Source: Bradyrhizobium sp. 190 (GTDB taxonomy: Bacteria; Pseudomonadota; Alphaproteobacteria; Rhizobiales; Xanthobacteraceae). Taken from it: 64,000 nucleotides of DNA. Both the position numbers and the translations under genes were made by a program. The DNA is taken from NCBI RefSeq assembly GCF_023073415.1, contig NZ_JADPJL010000035.1, forward strand, positions 115,924 to 179,923, in the 5' to 3' direction. Positions within the stretch are counted from its first letter, which is position 1. Every line of letters begins with the position of its first letter. Positions 26,184 to 35,625 of the stretch are shown here, one piece after another. The notes under the pieces were generated by a model. That model searched no databases. It saw nothing but the letters and a program-made list of their open reading frames with translations, and was not told the origin of the DNA.

Positions 26184-26547
26184 ATTTTACCCTAAGCTTG
26201 TAGCAGCCCTAGGAACTCAGAGCCAAGCTACAGGCGATCGCGGTCTATCGCAAACGGACTTGGGCCCGGGGCAGCCCGCCTGCCAATATGAGCGAAGATG
26301 ACCCAGCCGCCGAGGGAGCGGCTATAATCTACCGTTGCAGGCTTTTCTCGTCCCTCTATTCGCGCGATCGCAGGCGACGACGCGGGATCTCGTACAAAGC
26401 ATCGAGGCGTGGGTCGCGTCGTCGCTCTGTCGCTCTGTCGCTCTGCGGTGACCGACATCGAGGTGGCGGCAAGCGACTTCGGCATGAGCACACGCCACGT
26501 ACGTTTGTGCGGTGCGCCCACAATCAGTCCCAACCAGCCCCAAACAA
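26184..26547. other. Intergenic region without a recognisable gene
   Basis: This stretch lies between the LysR start and the nitroreductase stop. It includes the inverted repeat at 26195-26229 and three tandem copies of an 8-base unit (GTCGCTCT) at 26421-26444. Short open frames here have no family resemblance. Nothing else was seen. Confidence 0.5.
26421..26444. repeat. Short tandem repeat, 3 x 8 bases
   Basis: Three exact consecutive copies of GTCGCTCT occur in a non-coding stretch. It may be a site of slippage, but nothing shows that it has a function. Confidence 0.8.
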
Positions 26548-27261
26548 TTATGCCAGGTGAAATTCTACAAATTCTTCCAAAGGTAGTCGCTCGCTCTCAA
26601 GGCTGTTCTCAGGCGCGTCGGGAGCCTGGTATCCGAGCGCCATGCCGGAGAGCATGATGTAATGATCAGAGAGGCCGAGCTCCTTGTGCACCACGCCGCC
26701 ATATTCGCACCAGGCCTGCTGAGGGCAAGTCTCCAGCCCGTACTCGCGTGCCAGGATCATTACGTTCTGCATGAACATGCCGCAATCGAGCCAAGAGCCT
26801 TCGAGAAGATAGCGCTCCATCGCAAAGAACAAACCGACCGGTGCGCCAAAAAACTCAAAATTGCGGAGCATGGCTTGTTTCCGACCTTCCACATCGGTCT
26901 TTTCGATCCCATAGAGGCGATAGAGTTCAAAACCGATACGCCTTCGGCGAGAAAGATACGGTTCCTTCAACGGCGAAGGAATGTAGGCATATTCATCGGA
27001 ACGCCTTCCTGCGCGCGCCGCCTCCAACACGGCTTGCGAAAGCCGCTCGCGCGCAGCGCCCGTGACTACGTGCACCTTCCACGGTTGAATATTTGTGCCG
27101 GATGGCGCGCGTGCCGCGCCATCCAGTATCGCCCTTACGGTAGCCGAGGAAACAGGAGTCGAAAGGAAGCGCCGAATAGATTTCCGTTTGATGACGGCAT
27201 CAAGCACTGACAGTCCTTGCGGAACGTGGTCGTTATGCGGGGGTAACACTTTTGCCGTCAT
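26548..27261 (-). CDS. Nitroreductase-family flavoprotein
   Basis: The 237-residue protein has the FMN-binding start IKRKSIRRFLSTPV and APSGTNIQPWKVHVV, then GSWLDCGMFMQNVMILAREY and a C-terminal LSGMALGYQ, all typical of oxygen-insensitive nitroreductases of the NfsB/PnbA sort. It should reduce nitro groups, quinones or enones with NAD(P)H as a homodimer. It is on the same strand as, and 112 bases after, the PaaK-like ligase gene, so it may belong to the end of that unit or stand alone. Confidence 0.88.
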   Translation of the reverse strand: MTAKVLPPHNDHVPQGLSVLDAVIKRKSIRRFLSTPVSSATVRAILDGAARAPSGTNIQPWKVHVVTGAARERLSQAVLEAARAGRRSDEYAYIPSPLKEPYLSRRRRIGFELYRLYGIEKTDVEGRKQAMLRNFEFFGAPVGLFFAMERYLLEGSWLDCGMFMQNVMILAREYGLETCPQQAWCEYGGVVHKELGLSDHYIMLSGMALGYQAPDAPENSLESERLPLEEFVEFHLA

Positions 27262-27373
27262 CTATAGCCGCTCCGATATCGATCAGCACGCGCGGGTGAG
27301 CCCGAAAGGTGTTGCGCGGAATGAAGCTGCCTGGCGCTGCCAAAACCTGCGAGCACGCCGTCCCGCTGCCGCT

Positions 27374-28564
27374 TCATCGTTCATCCACTATAAGCTTGCC
27401 GTCCTCCGGCAAGCTTCCCGCCGAATGCAGTTCCACCCGACCACGGAGTTTCGTGATAGCGGCAAGGGTCGTCGCTAAGGTCTCGGGCAGCATCGACGAA
27501 CCAATGGCAGCCTCTGCGTGAAGGGTCATGGAATCCACATCGCGCACGCGCTGGACCACGAGACGAAGCCGCTGCACTTCCGGATGCCGGCTTTGAACCT
27601 CCCGAATCTGTTCTGGTCGCACGAACATGCCCTTGATTTTTGTGGCCTGATCAACTCGTCCAAGCCAGCCGCGCAGGCGAAGCCGTTCGCCTGGGGTCAC
27701 AGCGTGGAAGGCCGACAGGTCGCCCAGGGCGAGCCGAATGATAGGCCTTCTCGGGCGCAGGCATGTGACGACGACTTCTCCGGTGTCTTCGGGCGCAACC
27801 GGAATGCCGCTATTTGGGTCCACGATCTCCACAATGAGATCCCGGCTCACTATCAGTTCAGGGCGATCTGAAACCGCGTAAGCGATGATGCCGACCTCAG
27901 CCGCTGCATAGACTTCACGCGCATCAATTCGCGCGACGGCGAACCGCTCACGCAAAGGTTTTGGAAACGCCGCGCCCGACACGATCGCGGTTCGAATGCA
28001 GGACGTATCGACGCCGTTCGCGGCCGCAATCTCCAATAGGATATTCAGAAAATCGGCGGTGCCTATGAATACATTTGGCCGGTACGCCGCGATAAGCTCC
28101 AATTGCTGTTCGGTATTGCCCGGCCCGGCAGGAATGACGGCACATCCGAGACTGCGCGCTCCGGAATCGAACAAAAAGCCGCCCGGGCTCATATGGTAAG
28201 AGAATGTGTTCAGTACGACATCTGCCCGTCGCAGTCCCATTTCAGCCAGGGCGGAAGCGGCTCCCCAAGCGTCCGGGCCTTCCGGCTCAGGCTCGAAGAT
28301 CGGTCCCGGAGAAAGAAAAAGGCGCCCCCATTCGCCCGTTGGCTGTGCTTCGAAACCACCGAAGGGCGGAGCGCTCTTCTGAAGGCGAGGCAGATCCGAT
28401 TTTCGCAGCACGGGCAACGTAGCGAGGGCTTCGCGACAATTGATCGAAGCAGGATCGGTCGGCCCGAGATGGGTACGCCACGCAGGCGCTACGAGCGCGC
28501 GAGCGATCACGTCGGCAAGCTGCGGGATCGTCGCGTCATGAGATGGTGTGGCGTACAGTGTCAT
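27374..28564 (-). CDS. PaaK-like adenylate-forming protein lacking the P-loop
   Basis: The 396-residue protein aligns in plan with phenylacetate-CoA ligases: LPVLRKSDLPRLQ near the start, a YAAAEVGIIAYA segment at the YGxTE position, LALGDLSAF at the TGD position, LRGWLGRVDQATKIKGMFVR at the hinge and LPEDGKLIVDER with the C-terminal lysine. The P-loop that should read like SSGTTGKP is instead LFLSPGPIFEPEP. It may thus be a weak or non-classical ligase, or a CoA- or adenylate-binding accessory. The ATG at 28564 is used because it lies just after the upstream livF stop and has a GAGAG site. It ends the second transporter unit. Confidence 0.75.
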   Translation of the reverse strand: MTLYATPSHDATIPQLADVIARALVAPAWRTHLGPTDPASINCREALATLPVLRKSDLPRLQKSAPPFGGFEAQPTGEWGRLFLSPGPIFEPEPEGPDAWGAASALAEMGLRRADVVLNTFSYHMSPGGFLFDSGARSLGCAVIPAGPGNTEQQLELIAAYRPNVFIGTADFLNILLEIAAANGVDTSCIRTAIVSGAAFPKPLRERFAVARIDAREVYAAAEVGIIAYAVSDRPELIVSRDLIVEIVDPNSGIPVAPEDTGEVVVTCLRPRRPIIRLALGDLSAFHAVTPGERLRLRGWLGRVDQATKIKGMFVRPEQIREVQSRHPEVQRLRLVVQRVRDVDSMTLHAEAAIGSSMLPETLATTLAAITKLRGRVELHSAGSLPEDGKLIVDER

Positions 28565-28574
28565 GAATTGGCTC

Positions 28575-29381
28575 TCACGACAGCCAGCGCTTGCGACGCC
28601 GGTAACTTTTGACATCGCGAAAAGACTTCTGCGCTCCTTCGGAGATACCGAGATAAAATTCCTTCACGTCCTCGTTGTTGCGCAACGATTCCGCATCGCC
28701 GTCCATTACGATGCGGCCAGTTTCTATGATGTAACCGTAGGTCGCGTATCGGAGGGCGACGTTGGTATTCTGCTCAGCAACGAGGAATGAGACCTTTTCC
28801 TTGATGTTCAGATCGCGGACGATGTTGAATATTTCTTCGACGACCTGGGGCGCAAGTCCCATGGACGGCTCATCCAGCAGGATCATCGACGGGCTCGACA
28901 TCAGTGCGCGGCCGATGGCGCACATCTGCTGCTCGCCGCCCGATGTGTAGCCCGCCGTCGATCGCCGGCGCTCTCTGAGCCGGGGAAAATATTCGTAGAC
29001 TCGCTCCAGGTCACCCTTCACCGCCGTCGATCCGTCCCGCCGCGTGTAGGCGCCGGACAGGAGGTTTTCCTCAATCGTGAGATGGGCAAAGCATCGGCGC
29101 CCTTCCATCACTTGGATGCAGCCGAGCCGCACCAGTTCGTTGGGCGTCAGGCCGTCCACGCGGCGGTCGCGCAGCCGGATCTCACCCTTGGTCACTTCCC
29201 CGCGCTCGGCCTGCAACAGGTTCGAAATGGACTTCAACAATGTGGTCTTGCCGGCGCCGTTGGCGCCAAGAATCGCAACGACGCCGCCTTCGAACACCTC
29301 GATGGAAACGCCCTTCAAGACGAGGATGACATGGTCGTAGACGACCTCGATGTTCTTCACCGATAGAATGGACTTCTGCAT
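28575..29381 (-). CDS. Branched-chain-type ABC transporter ATP-binding protein (LivF-like)
   Basis: The 268-residue ATPase has Walker A GANGAGKTT, signature YTSGGEQQMCAIGRALM and Walker B MILLDEPSMGLAPQ. Its C-terminus (DVKEFYLGISEGAQKSFRDV) is the longer tail found in LivF-like proteins associated with AMP-ligase clusters. It follows the binding-protein gene after a 74-base gap that holds a perfect hairpin. It should drive the second Liv-type importer with the LivG-like ATPase at 32843. Confidence 0.88.
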   Translation of the reverse strand: MQKSILSVKNIEVVYDHVILVLKGVSIEVFEGGVVAILGANGAGKTTLLKSISNLLQAERGEVTKGEIRLRDRRVDGLTPNELVRLGCIQVMEGRRCFAHLTIEENLLSGAYTRRDGSTAVKGDLERVYEYFPRLRERRRSTAGYTSGGEQQMCAIGRALMSSPSMILLDEPSMGLAPQVVEEIFNIVRDLNIKEKVSFLVAEQNTNVALRYATYGYIIETGRIVMDGDAESLRNNEDVKEFYLGISEGAQKSFRDVKSYRRRKRWLS

Positions 29382-29405
29382 CGAAGCGAACCCCTATATC
29401 TCGAG

Positions 29406-29433
29406 AAGGAATCCGCGCGAACGCGGATTCCTT
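29406..29433 (-). other. Perfect intercistronic hairpin after the second binding-protein gene
   Basis: Arms of 12 bases (29406-29417 and 29422-29433) pair perfectly; in the transcript the loop is UUCG. There is no following T-run, so it is probably an mRNA-protecting element and not a terminator. It sits directly after the binding-protein stop and before the ATPase gene. This parallels the hairpin at 3752-3781. Confidence 0.6.
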
Positions 29434-29455
29434 GGCGTGTATCTTTGGATCCGGA

Positions 29456-30772
29456 TCACTGCGCCTTCGTACAGTCGAAAGCCGGAATGCTCTTATCGGC
29501 ACCGTATTTCTGCGCGGCGGCCTTCACCATAGGCGCAAGCAGACTCTCGTCGGCCTGAATCCAGTCCGACACCACCTTCCAGGTCTTGCCGTCCCACTGC
29601 TGAACTCGACTGAGGCCGGCGCCTTGATGATCCGCGCAACTGATCTGGAACGGACGGATCATCCCCTCGATTCCGAGCGCTGCGATCCGGCTCTCGTCCA
29701 GTTTGAGGTTTTCGATGCCCCAGCGCACCTCCTCGCCCGTCAGCGGACGTTTGCCGAACTTCGCTTGCGCAGTGCGGATCGCTTCGACCCCCAGCATGGC
29801 GTTCAGGAGACCACGATTGTAGAGGACCTGCCCGATCTCCTCGGGCTTCGAGCGACTGACGCCCGCCGTCACCACATACTTTTCGACGTCAGCGTGCACC
29901 TTCCCCCGGCCCGCGCCGTGCTGGAGCATCACCGCTTTGTAGCCGATGCCCTGCTCTCCGGCGGGGGCAACGTCCGGCTCCGCTCCGGCCCACCAATTGC
30001 CGATGATACGATCGCGAGGAAAGTTAACGGCCGCCGCTTCCTGCATCGCCGTTGGATCCATCACGCCGTAGCCCCAAAGGATCACGAAGTCGGGCTTCGA
30101 TTGCCGAATCTGCAGCCACTGAGACTTCTGCTCAAGGCCGGGCGCGGTCACGGGCATGGGCGTCAGGCTGAAGCCGTATTTGGCCGCCTTGGCTTCGAGC
30201 ACCGGGAGAGGCTCCTTGCCATACGGGGAGTCGAGATAGAGATGAACGATTTTCTTGCCCCGCAGAGCCTCGACCCCGCCCACTTGGCTCGCGATGTACT
30301 GGACGATGACATCGGCGGCCGTCCAGTAGGTTCCGAGAAGCGGAAAGCTCCACCTGAAGACGCTGCCGTCCCGGGATTCAGATCGCCCGTAACCGAAGGT
30401 AATGAGAGGAATCTTGTCGGCAGGGGCCTTTTCGGTAAGGGCGAAAGTGATGCCCGTCGAGAGCGGATTGAAGAACGACGCCCCCGTCGGCCCCTTACCC
30501 TTCAGGCGTTCATAGCATTCGACGCCGCGGTCGGTAGCATAGCCGGTCTCGCATTCTTCAAAGGCGAGCTTGATACCGTTCACCCCGCCATCCCGACGAT
30601 TGACCAGTTCAAGATAGTCGACGAATCCGTTGGCATAAGGAATGCCGTTGGGCGCGTAGGGACCGGTGCGGTAAGACAGGATCGGAATGAACTGATCGCC
30701 ATCCGCGCGTGCCGGCGAGTCGACCGAGAAGGCGAGTGCCGCCGCTAAGCCCACTAGATATAGTTTTTTCAT
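29456..30772 (-). CDS. Liv-type periplasmic substrate-binding protein of the ligase-linked importer
   Basis: The 438-residue protein begins with a signal peptide (KKLYLVGLAAALAFSVDSPA) and then DQFIPILSYRTGPYAPNG, typical of the larger type I binding proteins found with AMP-dependent ligases. VNGIKLAFEECETGY and IPLITFGYGRSESRDGSVF lie in the first lobe. Such proteins bind aromatic or alicyclic acids in several studied relatives, so uptake of an organic acid that is then activated to its CoA ester is a good guess. The ligand is not proven. Confidence 0.87.
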   Translation of the reverse strand: MKKLYLVGLAAALAFSVDSPARADGDQFIPILSYRTGPYAPNGIPYANGFVDYLELVNRRDGGVNGIKLAFEECETGYATDRGVECYERLKGKGPTGASFFNPLSTGITFALTEKAPADKIPLITFGYGRSESRDGSVFRWSFPLLGTYWTAADVIVQYIASQVGGVEALRGKKIVHLYLDSPYGKEPLPVLEAKAAKYGFSLTPMPVTAPGLEQKSQWLQIRQSKPDFVILWGYGVMDPTAMQEAAAVNFPRDRIIGNWWAGAEPDVAPAGEQGIGYKAVMLQHGAGRGKVHADVEKYVVTAGVSRSKPEEIGQVLYNRGLLNAMLGVEAIRTAQAKFGKRPLTGEEVRWGIENLKLDESRIAALGIEGMIRPFQISCADHQGAGLSRVQQWDGKTWKVVSDWIQADESLLAPMVKAAAQKYGADKSIPAFDCTKAQ

Positions 30773-30801
30773 TTATCATTCCTCCCTATTTGAATCCCGC
30801 A

Positions 30802-31890
30802 TCAGTACGGGAATGGCCAAATCTTCAGTTTTTCTTTGAGGATCACCCACAAGCGGGCGAGCCCATGGGGTTCGACTACGAGAAAGAAGACAATCAATGC
30901 GCCGAACAGGAACATGGTCATGTTGGAGACCGTGTCCGTGGACAGCGGCATCCCCAATGCGCCTGGCACGATATCCAGCATGATAGGCAGCAGCAGAACG
31001 AAAGCCGCACCGAGAAAGCACCCAAGGATCGACCCAAGGCCGCCGACGATGACCATGAACAGAATCTGGAGCGACCGGTCGATAGAGAAGGTACTTGGCT
31101 CCCACGACCCGAGATTAACGAAAGCCCAAAGCGCGCCGGCCACACCGATGATAAAGGACGAAACCGCGAAGGCGGTCAGCTTGGCTCGCACCGGCCTGAT
31201 GCCGATGATCTCGGCGGCAAGGTCCATGTCGCGAACGGCCATCCACTGACGGCCGATGTCCGAGCGAACGAGGTTCTTCGCCAAAGCGGCCAGCACCACT
31301 ATTATGGACAGCACGAGCAGATAGCGTTCGACGGCGCTGTCAGCATGCCAGCCGAATACGTTGAGCTTCGGCGCGCTCACCGAGCCCGAGGGCGAATCTT
31401 GCGTGAACCATCGGACGCGCAGGAATAGCCAATCGAAAAAAAACTGGGCGGCTAATGTCGCAACCGCCAGATAAAGACCCTTGATGCGAAGGGAGGGCAC
31501 GCCAAAGCACACACCGACCGCCGCGGCAACGCCCCCACCCAGAAGGATAGCGATTAGGACCGGAAGCTCCGGGATGCGGCTAGCAAAATTGAAGGCCGCA
31601 TAGGCGCCCACCGCCATGAATGCGCCCGCACCAAGAGAGATCTGGCCACAGTAACCGACGAGTATATTGAGCCCCAATGCCGCCAGGCTGAGGATCAGGA
31701 ACGGAGTGAGAATGGCCTTGAAGATGTAGTCGGCATGGAACGGAGGAATGCCGGCCAACGCAAGCGCGGGAATCCCAACGAAGGCGAGCAGCATCAGGAT
31801 GGCGAACAAAGTCCGATCCTGCGCCAGCGGAAAGATCACCATATCCGCCGCGTAGGTCGTCTTTAACTGGCCTTCATCGCTGTAGATCAT
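30802..31890 (-). CDS. Branched-chain-type ABC transporter permease (LivM-like)
   Basis: The 362-residue membrane protein has the LivM motif LVGYCGQISLGAGAFMAVGA and the ATPase-contact AVRDMDLAAEIIGIRPV. It is longer than the first LivM (334) because of an N-terminal extension before the first membrane segment. It follows the LivH-like gene by 21 bases and precedes the binding-protein gene by 29. About ten hydrophobic segments are visible. Confidence 0.9.
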   Translation of the reverse strand: MIYSDEGQLKTTYAADMVIFPLAQDRTLFAILMLLAFVGIPALALAGIPPFHADYIFKAILTPFLILSLAALGLNILVGYCGQISLGAGAFMAVGAYAAFNFASRIPELPVLIAILLGGGVAAAVGVCFGVPSLRIKGLYLAVATLAAQFFFDWLFLRVRWFTQDSPSGSVSAPKLNVFGWHADSAVERYLLVLSIIVVLAALAKNLVRSDIGRQWMAVRDMDLAAEIIGIRPVRAKLTAFAVSSFIIGVAGALWAFVNLGSWEPSTFSIDRSLQILFMVIVGGLGSILGCFLGAAFVLLLPIMLDIVPGALGMPLSTDTVSNMTMFLFGALIVFFLVVEPHGLARLWVILKEKLKIWPFPY

Positions 31891-31911
31891 GTCAAATATT
31901 CTTTCGCAGGC

Positions 31912-32832
31912 TCAGATGCGCTCGATGATCCGCTCGCCGAACAAGCCCTGTGGCCGAACGAGCAACACGAAGAGAGCAAGGACGTAGGCGAACCATTGCT
32001 CGATGCCGCCGCCGAGACTCGGGCCGAGGTAGACTTCGGCGAACTTTTCCCCCATCCCGACAAGCAGACCCGCAACGATTGCTCCGGGAATCGATGTCAA
32101 TCCGCCGACGATCAGTACAGGCAGGGCTTTTAAGGCGACGAAGGTGAGCGCGAACTGGACACCGATCTTCGAGCCCCAGACGATGGCGGCGACGAGGGCC
32201 ACTCCGCCGGCAATGCTCCAGACGATGAACCAGATCCAATTGAGCGGAATGCCCACCGATTGAGCCGCCGTGTGATCATCCGCGACGGCTCGCAACGCAC
32301 GCCCCGTGCGCGTGTTCTGGAAGAACAAAGACAGTGCGACGACAAGGAGGGCAGCGATAACCGCGGTCCACAGATCGAGAGCATTGACGAGGATGCCACC
32401 GTCGAACTGGGATTCCAGAATGAACATGCTGGTCTTCGGCAATCCGACGTCGATGCGGCGGATGTTGTTCCCGAAGATCTGCTGGGCCAAACCTTCGACC
32501 ATGAAGGCGACGCCGATGGTCGCCATGAACAGCGTCAGCCCGTTCTGGTTAACCAATGGTCGGAGCACGAAGCGCTCGATCGCCCAAGCGGTCAGAAGCA
32601 TCATGCCGGTAGCGAGGAGCAAGGAGGTTGCGAGCGCCAGCGCGAATGGCATGTGCGCCGAGGTTTTCTCCATCGCGGCGGCGAATCCCAATCCCGCGGC
32701 GAACACCATGGCGCCCTGCGCGAAATTGAGGATGCCCGACGCCTTAAAGATGAGGACGAAGCCAAGCGCAACGAGGGCATAGAGCACCCCGCCAAGCAGT
32801 CCGCCTATGAGAACTTCGAGAAAGAATCCCAT
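31912..32832 (-). CDS. Branched-chain-type ABC transporter permease (LivH-like)
   Basis: The 306-residue protein has the LivH layout: FFLEVLIGGLLGGVLYALVA, ILNFAQGAMVFAAGLGFAAA and ALRAVADDHTAAQSVGIPL. About eight membrane segments are present. It lies 10 bases after the LivG-like gene. It should form a heterodimeric pore with the LivM-like permease. Confidence 0.9.
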   Translation of the reverse strand: MGFFLEVLIGGLLGGVLYALVALGFVLIFKASGILNFAQGAMVFAAGLGFAAAMEKTSAHMPFALALATSLLLATGMMLLTAWAIERFVLRPLVNQNGLTLFMATIGVAFMVEGLAQQIFGNNIRRIDVGLPKTSMFILESQFDGGILVNALDLWTAVIAALLVVALSLFFQNTRTGRALRAVADDHTAAQSVGIPLNWIWFIVWSIAGGVALVAAIVWGSKIGVQFALTFVALKALPVLIVGGLTSIPGAIVAGLLVGMGEKFAEVYLGPSLGGGIEQWFAYVLALFVLLVRPQGLFGERIIERI

Positions 32833-32842
32833 GATACCCTCC

Positions 32843-33652
32843 TCAATGGGGTACGCCGAGATAGGCCGCGATGACCTTCTCGTTGCGTTTCACTTCGGCG
32901 GGGGTTCCGTCGGCTATCTTGCGCCCATATTCGAGGACGACAACGCGGTCGGACAGGTCCATGACGACCCCCATATCGTGCTCGATCAGCGCGATGGTGG
33001 TGCCCAGCCGCCGATTGGCGTCGAGAATGAAGCGGCACATGTCTTCCTTCTCTTCAGTATTCATGCCGGCCATGGGCTCGTCGAGGAGAAGCAGGTCCGG
33101 CTCCATCGCGAGCGCTCGACCGAGCTCGACTCTTTTTTGAAGGCCGTAGGAAAGCTTCCCGACAGGGATCTTGCGGATCGATTCGATCTCCAGAAAATCG
33201 ATGATGCGCTCGACCGCGATGCGGTTTTCGATCTGCTCTGCGAGGGCGGGACCGAACCATATGGCCTGCCAGAGCAGGCCACGGCGGACCTTCAGGCTAC
33301 GCCCCGTCAGGATATTGTCGAGGGTCGACATTCCCTTGAACAGAGCCACGTTCTGGAACGTCCGGGCGATGCCTTGGGCAGCGGCCACATGCGGACGCAT
33401 CCGTTCGCGCTTATTACCCTTGTAAGTGATGGAGCCCGCCTGCGGGTGATAGAAGCCATTGATGCAATTGAGCATCGAGGTCTTTCCGGCACCGTTCGGT
33501 CCGATGATCGCCCGGATTTCTCCCTTGCGGATGTCGAACGACACGTCGGTGATCGCCTTTACGCCGCCGAAGGCGAGCGAGATGTTGTCGACGCTAAGAA
33601 GCGGAGCTGATGTGGAGGATGCGATATCTCTCCGGGGGATGGGAGCGTTCAT
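32843..33652 (-). CDS. Branched-chain-type ABC transporter ATP-binding protein (LivG-like)
   Basis: This 269-residue ATPase has Walker A GPNGAGKTS, the Q-loop region GIARTFQNVALF, signature KLSYGLQKRVELGRAL and Walker B LLLLDEPMAGMNTEEK. Its ATG overlaps the stop of the upstream ligase gene as ATGA, indicating coupled translation of ligase and transporter. It is normal in length for LivG. Confidence 0.9.
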   Translation of the reverse strand: MNAPIPRRDIASSTSAPLLSVDNISLAFGGVKAITDVSFDIRKGEIRAIIGPNGAGKTSMLNCINGFYHPQAGSITYKGNKRERMRPHVAAAQGIARTFQNVALFKGMSTLDNILTGRSLKVRRGLLWQAIWFGPALAEQIENRIAVERIIDFLEIESIRKIPVGKLSYGLQKRVELGRALAMEPDLLLLDEPMAGMNTEEKEDMCRFILDANRRLGTTIALIEHDMGVVMDLSDRVVVLEYGRKIADGTPAEVKRNEKVIAAYLGVPH

Positions 33653-35625
33653 GCGGCGTGCTCGAATACCCGCGACGCAGCTACGCCGAAGGTTTCGGCA
33701 TTCTGGATCTGCATGCGGCCCTTGAGCACGCCCTGGCGCCCATCCTCGAAAGTAACTGCGACCGACATGTCGATTTCCCGCGATCCGTCGTAGAGGGCGC
33801 AGATGACGGGGGCGTATCGATCCACGATGATGTTTCGCCTCACTTTGTGGGTGCGCGTGAGCTCGCCGTCGTCGGCATCGAGTTCCTTGAACAGGATTAC
33901 GAAACGACGGATCTGCGCATGCCCCACGTTGGGCTCATTGGCGATCTGGCGGTTTACGGTCGCTACGTGCCCGGCAATGAGTTCTATGACCCGCGGGTGG
34001 GCAGTCAGTTCCTGATACGAGGAATAAGAGATGTTATTCCGCTCGGCCCAACTCGACACGGCGACGAGATCGATATTGATCATCGCGGTCGCGAAGGGAT
34101 GCCCATTTCCGAAGCACACGACTTCTTTGACATGCGAGAAGAACTTTAGCTTGTTCTCAATATATTTGGGTGGAAACAACTTGCCGTCGGCGAGCGCGCC
34201 CACGTCCTTGATGCGGTCGAGGATCTTGAGTTGCTCGCTGGAATCGAAGAAGCCCGCGTCGCCTGAGCGCACCCAGCCGTCATCGATGATTGCACTGGCC
34301 GTCGAGCGCTCGTCCTTGAAATATCCGACGAACACGCCTGCCCCGCGATACAGGACTTCGCCGTCATCCGCGATACGGATTTGCATGTGCGGGGCCGCAC
34401 GACCGACCGTGTCCGAGTGCACTTCGCCATCGGACTGCAATGCGATGTACACGCAGGCTTCAGTCTGACCATACAATTGCTTGAGGTTGAGCCCCAGCGA
34501 GCGATAGAAGCGGAAGATCTCGGGGCCGATCGCCTCTCCGGCCGTGTAGCCAGCTCGCAGCCGCGACAGGCCCATCTGGCTCTTGAGAGGACCGTAGATG
34601 AAGAACGATCCAAGCCGGTATAGCAATCGGTCAACAACGCCGACGGGCTTGCCATCCAATATCGGCTCTCCGACCTTGTGGGCATGCGCCATGAATACGC
34701 GGAAGAGCCAGCGTTTGAACCATCCGGCATCGTCCATACGCACCATCACGTGAGTGAGGAAATCCTCGAACACGCGTGGCGGCGAGAAGAAGTAGGTGGG
34801 TGAAATCTCGCGTCGGTTCTCGAGTATGGTCTCCCGGTTTTCGGGAATGTTGACGCAGAAGCCAGCGAGATGAGACTGAGCATATGAAAAGATGTGATCC
34901 CCCGCCCATGCCATGGGCAAATAGGCGATGACATTATCTGTCTCGGTGATGCGGTCGAACGCGTTTCCGTGCTCTGCCGAAACGAGGACGTTGCGAAACG
35001 AGAGCATGACCCCCTTGGGCCGTCCTGTCGTTCCGGACGTGTAGAGGATGACAGCGAGCGCGTCGTCCGTTCCGGCCTCCACGCCGGCCAACCACTGCTC
35101 AATGGTACCCGGCGCATCGACCGCCGTTCGTCCAGTGGACTGGAGCACGTCGAAGGCGAGCACGTGATCCAGATGATAATCTTCGAGCCCGCGGGGATCG
35201 TCATAAATAATATGCGTCAGTCTCGGTAGCCGACCTTGCATGGACAGAACCTTGTCCACCTGCTCCTGATCCTCACAAATGATGATCCGCGCTTCTGCAT
35301 GGTCAAGGACGTAAGCGATCTCTTCGGCGACCGAGTCCTGATACAGTGGCACCGGCACACATCCGATGCTCTGGGCGGCTGCCATGGCCCAATAGAGGCG
35401 CGGCCTGTTTGCGCCGAGGATGGCAATCTTGTCGCCCTTGGCAGCCCCCATCAGCGCAAGACCGATGGCCAGCGAGCGCACTTCGACCAGAACCTCTTTC
35501 CAGGCCCACTCCCGCCAAATCCCAAACTGCTTCTCGCGCATGGCCGGACGATCGGCAAAGCGAACCGCGTTGCGAAGAAGCAGCTTCGGCACGGTATCGA
35601 CCGATGGCGAATTTAGAATCGTCAC
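33649..35625 (-). CDS. Long-chain-type AMP-dependent acyl-CoA synthetase (FadD15-like)
   Basis: The 658-residue enzyme has P-loop ILYTSGTTGRPKGVMLSF, KQLYGQTEACVYIALQSDGE and the hinge ILDRIKDVGALADGKLFPPK, typical of the FadD15/long-chain FACS subgroup. It has a longer C-terminal domain than the ligase at 8264. It is the first gene of the transporter unit and overlaps the LivG-like gene by four bases, so import and CoA activation of the same acid are likely coupled. A perfect 16-base palindrome lies in its promoter region (35703-35718). Confidence 0.9.
   Translation of the reverse strand: MTILNSPSVDTVPKLLLRNAVRFADRPAMREKQFGIWREWAWKEVLVEVRSLAIGLALMGAAKGDKIAILGANRPRLYWAMAAAQSIGCVPVPLYQDSVAEEIAYVLDHAEARIIICEDQEQVDKVLSMQGRLPRLTHIIYDDPRGLEDYHLDHVLAFDVLQSTGRTAVDAPGTIEQWLAGVEAGTDDALAVILYTSGTTGRPKGVMLSFRNVLVSAEHGNAFDRITETDNVIAYLPMAWAGDHIFSYAQSHLAGFCVNIPENRETILENRREISPTYFFSPPRVFEDFLTHVMVRMDDAGWFKRWLFRVFMAHAHKVGEPILDGKPVGVVDRLLYRLGSFFIYGPLKSQMGLSRLRAGYTAGEAIGPEIFRFYRSLGLNLKQLYGQTEACVYIALQSDGEVHSDTVGRAAPHMQIRIADDGEVLYRGAGVFVGYFKDERSTASAIIDDGWVRSGDAGFFDSSEQLKILDRIKDVGALADGKLFPPKYIENKLKFFSHVKEVVCFGNGHPFATAMINIDLVAVSSWAERNNISYSSYQELTAHPRVIELIAGHVATVNRQIANEPNVGHAQIRRFVILFKELDADDGELTRTHKVRRNIIVDRYAPVICALYDGSREIDMSVAVTFEDGRQGVLKGRMQIQNAETFGVAASRVFEHAA

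Noticed and set aside
26421..26444. CRISPR-like or regulatory tandem repeat
   Set aside because: Only three 8-base units, no spacers and no cas genes; most likely simple slippage.
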